Positions 32,537 through 39,062 of a stretch of 39,062 nt of DNA are shown here, piece after piece. Under the pieces are notes generated by a model, which saw only the letters and a list, made by a program, of their open reading frames with translations, searched no databases and had not been told where the DNA came from. A program made the position numbers and the translations under genes. Source of the stretch: Clostridiaceae bacterium OM02-2AC (GTDB taxonomy: Bacteria; Bacillota_I; Bacilli_A; Erysipelotrichales; Erysipelotrichaceae); the NCBI GenBank assembly GCA_003481775.1, contig QULU01000042.1, forward strand, positions 1,794 through 40,855, written 5' to 3'. Each line of letters begins with the position of its first letter. Within the stretch, counting starts at the first letter, position 1.

Positions 32537-32989
32537 ATGGATAAGAGTGTATTTGACAGGCATCATATTCAGTTTGATACAGAAGCAAAAACGCAAAAGG
32601 AAGCCTTTCGTGTGATTGCCCATGCAGCATATGAGGCAGGCTTCGTAAAGGATGAGAATGCTTATTTTGAAGGCATGTGTGAGCGTGAGAAAGAGGCGAC
32701 AACCGGCTTTCAGGATGGGATTGCTATTCCCCACAGCAAGCATGCGACCTGCATAAAGCCGGGAATCTTCCTTGTGAAATTTGAACACCCGATTGCATGG
32801 AACGCGCTGGATGGTAAGCCTGTACAGGTGGCGCTGGGGCTTACGATTCCAGAGGATGGCGGGGATGTGCATCTGCGCATTCTGAGCAAACTGGCACGTA
32901 AAATGATCAGCGAGGAATTCCGCACAGCGCTGAAAACCGGAACTGATGTTGATGCGTTGTATGAGGTGATCGCTGCAGTGGAGCTGTAA
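32537..32989 (+). CDS. PTS fructose-family EIIA
   Basis: 150 residues of the PTS_EIIA_2 (fructose/mannitol) fold. TTGFQDGIAIPHSKHATC holds the phosphorylated His66. It takes phosphate from HPr and gives it to Cys11 of the IIBC protein encoded 12 bases upstream. Normal family length, site AGGAGGCAG. In E. coli MngA the same domain is fused with IIB and IIC; here it is separate. Confidence 0.93.
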   Translation: MDKSVFDRHHIQFDTEAKTQKEAFRVIAHAAYEAGFVKDENAYFEGMCEREKEATTGFQDGIAIPHSKHATCIKPGIFLVKFEHPIAWNALDGKPVQVALGLTIPEDGGDVHLRILSKLARKMISEEFRTALKTGTDVDALYEVIAAVEL

Positions 32990-33001
32990 GCGGAGGAAGC
33001 T

Positions 33002-35611
33002 ATGAAGAAAATGCATGTGTATTCTCATACACATTGGGATTATGAATGGTATTTTACCGCAAGTGAATCCATCGTACAGCTGATTTATCACATGGATGAG
33101 GTGATTTCCGCGCTGGAAAGCGGAACGCTGAAGACCTATTTGCTGGATTCTCAGGTGAGTATTCTGGAGGAATATCTACATATGATGCCTGAAAAAGAGC
33201 CTGTGATACGCAAGCTGGTAGAAGAAGGAAAGCTGATGATCGGCCCCTGGTACACCCAGAGCGATGAACTGATTATCAGTGGAGAAAGTCTTGCGAGAAA
33301 TCTGTGGTATGGGATAAGCTATGCAAGAGAACTGGGTAACTGTATGATGATCGGTTATCTGCCGGACTCCTTTGGACAGAGTAAGGATATGCCCAAGCTG
33401 TATAACGGCTTCAATATCAAAGAAGCTCTGTTCTGGAGAGGGGTTCCCAATGATGTATGTAAGAAAAGAGAATTTTACTGGCACAATACAGATGGAAGTG
33501 AAGTGCTGTGCTATCATATCCGGGATGGATATTTCTACGGTGGTAATCTGATTTACACCGATGATGTGGATAAGGTGGAAACCCGTGTTTTACATGGTGC
33601 GTCCACAACCCATCAGCTGCTTCCTCTGGGAGGGGACCAGCGTTATGTGGATTTCAATCTGCAGGAGCGGCTCAGCTTTTATAATGAACGCTCCACACAT
33701 GATATTCAATATTTTGAAAGCGATTTGGAAAGCTTCTTTAAAGAGCTGCGAAAAGAGGAGGGACTGCCGCAGATTACGGGGGAATTCATCGATGCCTCTG
33801 TTTCCAAAATTCATCACTCCATTTATTCCTCGCGCTATGATCATAAACAGCTGAATGATGAAATTGAACGACGCATCATCTATCAGCTGGAGCCATTTAT
33901 GGTACTGCAGATGCAGATGGGGATCAAGCCGAAAACCTCTGTTCTGAGGAAGCTGTGGAAGAAGGTGCTTCTAAACCATGCGCATGACAGCGCCTGCGGC
34001 TGTAACAGTGATGCTACCAACGATGCGATTCTGCAAAGGCTGAAGGACTGTGATCAGATGAGCTCGATGCTTTTGGATTATCAGGTACGCAAGCTGAGTG
34101 AATCCATCGAGGGAATCCGGGAACAGGATCTGGTGTTTTATAATACGCTGCCATATACAAGAGATGATGTATTCCATGTATCTGTATCCACGAAAGCAAA
34201 ACACTTCCGTATTGTGGATGAAGCCGGCTGCGAGGTCGTCTACGACTGTCTTAAAATACAGCGTGTATACAGCGGGAGCATACGCAGAGACCCATCTGTA
34301 TATGATGAGGATTTGTATTATTATCAGAGTGATATACGAATTGCCATATCTATGAAGCCGATGAGTATGCGTATACTGCATCTGGAAGCATGTGAGCACA
34401 CAGGACAGCTGCAGGAATGCAGCGCTCTTGAAAATGCGTTTTATAGGATTACCATGGAAAACGGCAGCCTGTTCCTGCTGGATAAGCAAAGCGGAAAAGT
34501 CGTTGAGGATTTTCTGTATGTAGAGGACAGCGGAGACGAGGGAGATACCTATGATTACTCCTGGCCAACGCATGATCATATCTATAAGCTTCACTTTCAG
34601 GATGCACAGGCAGAATGGAAGCACGGAGCACTTGCGGATACACTGGTATTGCATGGCGCATGGCGGCTCCCTGAGAATTTACAGGAGCGTTCCGATGGGA
34701 AATGCAGTCAGGATATCGCATATACGCTCTGTTTACAGCTGAATCAAGCCGCAGATGTAGTACAATGTGAAATGACCATAGACAACACGGCGATGGAGCA
34801 TCGCATGCGTGTGATTTTACGTGGATTCAGCAGCTCATCCTGCAGTATTGCGGACACGCCGTTCGGTACCATGCAAAGAGCACATGATCCAAAGCATATG
34901 GAGGACTGGAAGGATGCTGGCTATCGTGAGGAGCCTACGCCGATTTATCCGATGCTGCACCATGTATCGAATGGAACAGAACAGGTGCTGACTTGTTTCT
35001 GTAAGGGAATAAAGGAATATGAAATCCTGAAGCATACCGATATTGCACTGACGCTGTTTCGCAGTGTACCATTGCTAGGACGTCCGGATTTAAACCGCCG
35101 CCCCGGAATTGCGAGTGGAAACGAATTCAAATATATACCAACACCGAAATCAGAGCTGCGTCAGACCATGAGCTTCTCCTTTGCCTTGTGCTTGCGAAAA
35201 GAATACAATGCAATGGAAGTGCAGAAAACATGGCTGCGCTATGCGAATGCTGTCCTGTTTTATCAGCTGCAGGAAATGAACCGCTTTGTGAATACGCAGA
35301 AATATTTTGTGACACATCCGTATCCTACTGTGGTAAAACCGCCGCAAGCTTCGATTCTCGATATGGACGAGAGTGACTGCCTGCAGTTCTCTTCCCTGTA
35401 TCCGCTGGATGAAGCACATGCTGTTCTGCGAGTGTACAACAGCCGCGATGAGCTTGTAAAGAATGATGTGCTGAGCTGCACAGGGGAAGACATACAGCAG
35501 ACGAATATGCTGCATGAGCCAGTTGCTGCCTGTGAAGCAGAGCAACACCTTGTGACGCTGTCAAATATACAGCCGGAGGAAATCAGAACCTATAAAATCA
35601 TCGTGAAATAG
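33002..35611 (+). CDS. GH38 alpha-mannosidase (MngB-like)
   Basis: 869 residues, close in length to E. coli MngB. The N terminus has HVYSHTHWDYEWYFT with the zinc His and Asp of family 38; GYLPDSFGQSKDMPKL places the nucleophile Asp at residue 122; KKVLLNHAHDSACGCNSD is another GH38 mark with a zinc-binding His. The remainder is the beta-rich C-terminal domain. No signal peptide, so it acts in the cytoplasm, presumably on the phosphorylated mannoside delivered by the PTS genes 12 bases upstream. In E. coli MngB hydrolyses 2-O-(6-phospho-mannosyl)-glycerate; whether that is the substrate here is not shown by the sequence. Confidence 0.9.
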   Translation: MKKMHVYSHTHWDYEWYFTASESIVQLIYHMDEVISALESGTLKTYLLDSQVSILEEYLHMMPEKEPVIRKLVEEGKLMIGPWYTQSDELIISGESLARNLWYGISYARELGNCMMIGYLPDSFGQSKDMPKLYNGFNIKEALFWRGVPNDVCKKREFYWHNTDGSEVLCYHIRDGYFYGGNLIYTDDVDKVETRVLHGASTTHQLLPLGGDQRYVDFNLQERLSFYNERSTHDIQYFESDLESFFKELRKEEGLPQITGEFIDASVSKIHHSIYSSRYDHKQLNDEIERRIIYQLEPFMVLQMQMGIKPKTSVLRKLWKKVLLNHAHDSACGCNSDATNDAILQRLKDCDQMSSMLLDYQVRKLSESIEGIREQDLVFYNTLPYTRDDVFHVSVSTKAKHFRIVDEAGCEVVYDCLKIQRVYSGSIRRDPSVYDEDLYYYQSDIRIAISMKPMSMRILHLEACEHTGQLQECSALENAFYRITMENGSLFLLDKQSGKVVEDFLYVEDSGDEGDTYDYSWPTHDHIYKLHFQDAQAEWKHGALADTLVLHGAWRLPENLQERSDGKCSQDIAYTLCLQLNQAADVVQCEMTIDNTAMEHRMRVILRGFSSSSCSIADTPFGTMQRAHDPKHMEDWKDAGYREEPTPIYPMLHHVSNGTEQVLTCFCKGIKEYEILKHTDIALTLFRSVPLLGRPDLNRRPGIASGNEFKYIPTPKSELRQTMSFSFALCLRKEYNAMEVQKTWLRYANAVLFYQLQEMNRFVNTQKYFVTHPYPTVVKPPQASILDMDESDCLQFSSLYPLDEAHAVLRVYNSRDELVKNDVLSCTGEDIQQTNMLHEPVAACEAEQHLVTLSNIQPEEIRTYKIIVK

Positions 35612-35643
35612 AGTATAATACCGGTAGCGATGGAGGGATGCAT

Positions 35644-36447
35644 ATGGAAAAGGAAATTCTTTTGAGAATCAATCTGGCAAAGGTTAATTTCACCTACGTG
35701 GAAGAAACGATTGCACAATATTTCACAGACGGAAGAGAACCGCTCACGATTCACGAGCTCGCAAGAGAGCTTTCTATTTCCAGCTCCTCCATTACACGCT
35801 TCTGTAAGAAAATCGGATTAAACAATTTTAAGGAGCTGATGTTTCTGTATGAGCAGCATCTGAATATGCAGAATGCGCCGCAGATTTCTAATATCTCATT
35901 GGATTTACAGAGTGAATATTTCCGCATCTTTCGTCTGGTGGATCAAAACTTTGATGCAAAGGCGATGGAACAGGTATGCAGATATATTTATGAGCACCGC
36001 ATTATCAATATCTTTGCATTCGGACTGAGTGCAACTGCAGCAGAGGATTTTCGTTTCCAGTTCTCACGTCTCGGTAAATTTATCGAGGTGATTCACGATA
36101 AGGATGCTATCAAGATGAGCTCGCGGGTATTGCAGAAGCAGGACTTGGTTTTTATCTTCACCCTGCGCGGCAATACCTATCTGGAGGAGCTTGCCGCAGA
36201 GCTGACAACACGGGGAATTCTTGTGGTAAGCATTTTGGGTAATCAGAATAGTCGCCTGAAAAAGCTCAGTGATGTTGTTCTGTATACCTCATCGTTATCC
36301 GGAGAGGAGTCTACGGGTATGATTTCCGGACAGATACCGATTTTAATCATGATCGATATGCTGTATTATCACTATGTGAGAACGTATAGCGATGCACTGA
36401 CAAACTGGGCGAGTACAGAGGAGATTTTAAAGGATCGAAAGGAATAG
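35644..36447 (+). CDS. RpiR-family transcriptional regulator
   Basis: 267 residues: N-terminal HTH_6 (LTIHELARELSISSSSITRF, then CKKIGLNNFKELMFLYEQ) and a C-terminal SIS domain from about residue 110 (IINIFAFGLSATAAEDFRFQ, DLVFIFTLRGNTYLEELAAE) that binds phosphosugars. It most likely senses the product of the PTS/mannosidase and controls this operon. The ATG at 35644 has GGAGGG six bases upstream; the ATG at 35638 abuts that site. It is 32 bases after the mannosidase. Confidence 0.9.
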   Translation: MEKEILLRINLAKVNFTYVEETIAQYFTDGREPLTIHELARELSISSSSITRFCKKIGLNNFKELMFLYEQHLNMQNAPQISNISLDLQSEYFRIFRLVDQNFDAKAMEQVCRYIYEHRIINIFAFGLSATAAEDFRFQFSRLGKFIEVIHDKDAIKMSSRVLQKQDLVFIFTLRGNTYLEELAAELTTRGILVVSILGNQNSRLKKLSDVVLYTSSLSGEESTGMISGQIPILIMIDMLYYHYVRTYSDALTNWASTEEILKDRKE

Positions 36448-36492
36448 ACATAGTAAAGCTGCAGATAGGCAGCTGTTACAGCTTCACATAAA

Positions 36493-36519
36493 AAGGCTCT
36501 CTCCTATGGAGAGGGCCTT
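36493..36519. terminator. 12-bp perfect hairpin after the RpiR gene
   Basis: 36493-36504 pairs with 36508-36519 over a three-base loop. On the plus strand few T residues follow, so termination would be weak; on the minus strand a TTTTTATG tail follows, so the stem would terminate transcription coming from the right. A second small stem ATGCAG/CTGCAT follows. Confidence 0.55.
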
Positions 36520-36632
36520 CGATGCAGATTGTCTTCTGCATACAGCAAAACTGTATACCACAAGATATAAATGCATCAGGGAATAGGCGCATGTTTGATG
36601 CAGAAGGGCATCGCTTTTACATTACAAAGCTG

Positions 36633-36646
36633 TTGTATACATACAA
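36633..36646. promoter_or_regulatory. Inverted repeat in the GH1 promoter region
   Basis: TTGTATACATACAA is a palindrome with six-base arms, 57 bases upstream of the GH1 start. It contains TATACA-like -10 elements, so it probably is an operator overlapping the promoter. TTGTAT-type palindromes are used by GntR-family sugar regulators, but no such gene is in the window. Confidence 0.45.
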
Positions 36647-36703
36647 TATATGAAGCTGCAGAACGTCGTGCTTTATGGAAATAACGATATAAGGAGGAAG
36701 CTT

Positions 36704-38077
36704 ATGCTACAATTTCCGGAAGGATTTTATTTTGGAAGTGCCACCAGCGCAACACAGAGCGAGGGTGCCGCAGCCATTGATGGTAAAGGAAAAAATATAT
36801 GGGATATCTGGTTTGAACAGGAGCCTGAGAAATTTTATGAGGGAATCGGACCGAAGGAGGCTTCCGGATTCTATACGCACTATCGCAAAGATATTCGACT
36901 GTTGAAGGAAACAGGACACAATTCCTGCCGAATTTCCATCAGCTGGAGCCGTATGTTTCCACAGGGAGATGGTGCGCTGAATCCGCTTGCCGCATCGCAT
37001 TATCATCGTGTTATTGATGCCTTTCATGAGGAGGGGATCGAGGTTATGATCAATCTGTTTCATTTTGATATGCCGGCGGCATTGCAAAAGCAGGGTGGCT
37101 GGGAAAGCGATCATGTTGTGGATGCCTATGTGGAATATGCACGTACCTGCTTTTCTCTCTATGGGAAAAAGGTACAGCGCTGGTTCACCTTCAATGAACC
37201 AATCGTTCATGTGGAGTGCGGGTATCTGAACGGCTTTCATTATCCATGCCGCCATGATATGAAGGCTGCTGTACAGGTGGCGTATCACACGGCGCTTGCC
37301 AGTGCCAGAGCAGTGCAGGCCTTCCATGCGATGTGTGATGGGAAAATTGGCATTATCTTGAATCTGACACCCAATTATCCACGCAGTCAGAGCACGGAGG
37401 ATGTAGCGGCATCCCGTATTGCAGAGCTGTTTTCTGCACGAAGCTTTCTCGATCCTGCTGTACTTGGCGTATATCCCAAGGAGCTGGTGGAGCTGTTGAC
37501 GGAACATGCGCTTTTGCCGGACTATGAGGAACAGGAGCTTGCTGTCATAAAGGAAAATACCGTGGATTTTCTCGGTGTGAATTATTATCAGCCAATCCGT
37601 GTCAAGGCGAAGGAAACACCGGTGGACCCTACCGCGATGATAACACCGGAGAGCTTCTATGATTACTATGAAATGCCAAATCGAAAAATCAATCCCTATC
37701 GTGGATGGGAAATCTATCCAAAGGGAATGTATGATATTGCGACCAATATTCGCACCAACTATCATAATATCGAATGGATGATTACGGAAAACGGAATGGG
37801 CGTTGAGAATGAAGCACGTTTTCTGCAGAATGGCAGAATAGAGGATGACTACCGTATTGATTTCTATAAGGAGCACCTTACCTGGCTGCATAAGGGAATC
37901 GAGGAAGGCAGCAACTGTATCGGTTATCATGTGTGGACGGGAATTGACTGCTGGAGCTGGCTGAATGCATATAAAAACCGCTATGGACTGATTTCCATTG
38001 ATTTGAATACCCAGAAGCGTACAATAAAGAAGAGTGGCTACTGGTTCCGTGAACTGGCAGAGAAACGGGGGTTCTAA
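36704..38077 (+). CDS. GH1 glycosidase, probably 6-phospho-beta-glucosidase
   Basis: 457 residues of family GH1. It starts with FPEGFYFGSATSATQSEG; the acid/base Glu165 is in TFNEP and the nucleophile Glu362 in MITENGMG. Near the end DCWSWLNAYKNRYGL has Ser418 where non-phospho beta-glucosidases usually have Glu, with Lys424 and Tyr427 nearby, which favours a 6-phosphate substrate but does not prove it. The start at 36704 follows AAGGAGGAAG; the frame also opens at 36650, without a site. No PTS gene is in this two-gene operon; the upstream PTS could serve it. Its stop overlaps the ROK start. Confidence 0.9.
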   Translation: MLQFPEGFYFGSATSATQSEGAAAIDGKGKNIWDIWFEQEPEKFYEGIGPKEASGFYTHYRKDIRLLKETGHNSCRISISWSRMFPQGDGALNPLAASHYHRVIDAFHEEGIEVMINLFHFDMPAALQKQGGWESDHVVDAYVEYARTCFSLYGKKVQRWFTFNEPIVHVECGYLNGFHYPCRHDMKAAVQVAYHTALASARAVQAFHAMCDGKIGIILNLTPNYPRSQSTEDVAASRIAELFSARSFLDPAVLGVYPKELVELLTEHALLPDYEEQELAVIKENTVDFLGVNYYQPIRVKAKETPVDPTAMITPESFYDYYEMPNRKINPYRGWEIYPKGMYDIATNIRTNYHNIEWMITENGMGVENEARFLQNGRIEDDYRIDFYKEHLTWLHKGIEEGSNCIGYHVWTGIDCWSWLNAYKNRYGLISIDLNTQKRTIKKSGYWFRELAEKRGF

Positions 38078-38976
38078 TGGAAAGGTATCTTTGCTTTGAC
38101 ATTGGTGGAAGCTCCTTAAAATGTGCAGCGGCAGATGAGGAAGGAAAGCTTTTCCATATTAGATCCTATCCGATGAGTGCAGACATAGAGGGACTGCTCG
38201 CACATATGAAAGCATATCAGAAGGATATCACCATGCAGGGGATTACGTTGCTTGGGGCGGCGATCAGCTCCTGCGGGGCTGTGGATTGTGACAGCGGTAT
38301 GATCGGGGGAAGCAGTGCAGTACCCTTTATCCACGGCTTTTCGTGGAAGGAAAGGATCCAGAGGGAGCTGGGCATGGACTGTGAAATTGAGAACGATGCG
38401 AATTGTGCTGCATTATCGGAGCTGTTTTTCGGTAAGGCGAAGAACATACAGGATATGGCGTTTCTGGTGATTGGGACCGGTGTGGGCGGTGCAATCGTAA
38501 GAAATCGGAAAATTTGCCATGGAGCGCATCGCTATGGCGGTGAATTTGGCATGATGTTGGTAAAGCAGGCGGATGGCAGTGTCCAAAATTTCAGTCTGTG
38601 TGCCTCTACCTCGAGTATGGTGCGAAAAATGCAGGCTTTGACTGCGGAAGAATGGAATGGCGTGCGAATTTTTGAAGAAGCACAGCAGGGAAATGCAATG
38701 TGCAGGGAGGTTATTCAAACCTTCTATGAGGAACTTGCCTTTGGTGTTTTCAATGTACAGCATATGCTGGATCCGGAAATGATCCTGTTTGGTGGTGCAA
38801 TCAGCGCACGAAGGGATTTCACACAGCGGATCATGGAAGCGTATGAGAAGCTGCAGAAGGAATTGGATTTTGAAACACTGACTCCGCGTTTGGAATGCTG
38901 TACCTATCGACAGGATGCCAATCTGCTGGGGGCACTTGCACATTACCTGCAGCGTAGGGAACTGACAAAATTATGA
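38077..38976 (+). CDS. ROK-family sugar kinase
   Basis: 299 residues. FDIGGSSLKCAAAD is the ATP phosphate loop, EIENDANCAALSELFFG contains the catalytic Asp107, and VIGTGVGGAIVRN is the second phosphate motif. The zinc-binding CxCGxxGCxE segment of many ROK kinases is replaced by NFSLCASTSSMV, so zinc binding seems lost. Start and stop overlap as TAATG, coupling it to the GH1 gene. It would phosphorylate the free sugar released by the glycosidase. Glucose, mannose or N-acetylmannosamine are all possible. Confidence 0.88.
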   Translation: MERYLCFDIGGSSLKCAAADEEGKLFHIRSYPMSADIEGLLAHMKAYQKDITMQGITLLGAAISSCGAVDCDSGMIGGSSAVPFIHGFSWKERIQRELGMDCEIENDANCAALSELFFGKAKNIQDMAFLVIGTGVGGAIVRNRKICHGAHRYGGEFGMMLVKQADGSVQNFSLCASTSSMVRKMQALTAEEWNGVRIFEEAQQGNAMCREVIQTFYEELAFGVFNVQHMLDPEMILFGGAISARRDFTQRIMEAYEKLQKELDFETLTPRLECCTYRQDANLLGALAHYLQRRELTKL

Positions 38977-38981
38977 CACAG

Positions 38982-39013
38982 AAGAAGGAGATTATCAGAA
39001 TTTCCTTCTTTTC
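38982..39013 (+). terminator. Terminator after the GH1-ROK operon
   Basis: AAGAAGGA (38982-38989) pairs with TCCTTCTT (39003-39010), followed by TTC. The T-run is short. Confidence 0.55.
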
Positions 39014-39062
39014 AGTAGTGTGCCGGGCATGGCATAAATTCAGTTGGAGACAAGCCAACCAC

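Noticed and set aside
36707..37930. Long minus-strand open frame (407 codons) opposite the GH1 gene
   Set aside because: The plus-strand frame has clear GH1 catalytic motifs and a ribosome-binding site; the opposite frame has no recognisable domain and no start signals.
38981..39062. Possible start of another gene at the right edge
   Set aside because: Only about 50 bases remain after the terminator, and no ribosome-binding site with a start codon is evident.

Overview
The window looks like a chromosomal stretch of a low-to-mid GC, spore-forming Bacillota. The gene content and style (many PTS systems, YesM/YesN pair, RpiR/ROK sugar clusters, a compact set of sporulation genes) most resembles Erysipelotrichia such as [Clostridium] innocuum. 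That placement is inference from gene content, not a database result.

Layout, left to right. (1) 1-41: the first 13 codons of a leftward gene that resembles an IS1634-type transposase. (2) 315-4046: a mannose-family PTS operon (IIB, IIC, IID, a ceramidase-like amidohydrolase, IIA) behind a textbook sigma-54 promoter at 231-246, closed by a terminator; a NIF3-like metalloprotein gene follows. (3) 5694-10758: an AraC regulator divergent from a five-gene operon (YdiF-type CoA-transferase, MaoC-like hydratase, ketopantoate-reductase-like enzyme, VOC protein, type II 3-dehydroquinase). This operon looks like an uncharacterised catabolic pathway. (4) 11334-14794: an AT-rich AlbA_2/HATPase (Schlafen-like) regulator gene lying between two ~480-bp direct repeats; the repeats are the 3' part of an AraC/GyrI-like gene, intact on the right and decayed on the left. 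(5) 14795-15773: nearly 1 kb with no convincing gene. (6) 15774-24375: ywzB-like gene, a YesM/YesN two-component system, spoIID, spoIIQ, mbl, tagO-like glycosyl-phosphate transferase, and an orphan PemK/MazF-fold protein. (7) 24534-30617: spoIIE, tilS, hpt, ftsH, an order also known from Bacillus. (8) 31052-38976: an inducible sugar region: fructose-type PTS IIBC and IIA, GH38 alpha-mannosidase and RpiR regulator, then GH1 glycosidase and ROK kinase.

How it works together. The two PTS regions import and phosphorylate carbohydrates. The first is probably switched on by a LevR-like sigma-54 activator encoded elsewhere; the second carries a cre-like site over its -35 and an inverted repeat suited to its own RpiR regulator. 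SpoIIE (sigma-F activation), SpoIID and SpoIIQ (engulfment), Mbl and TagO (envelope) make the centre a cell-envelope/sporulation block into which YesM/YesN appears inserted.

The strongest candidates for new biology are the CoA-transferase/dehydroquinase operon, the ceramidase-like enzyme inside a PTS operon, and the repeat-flanked AlbA_2 cassette.
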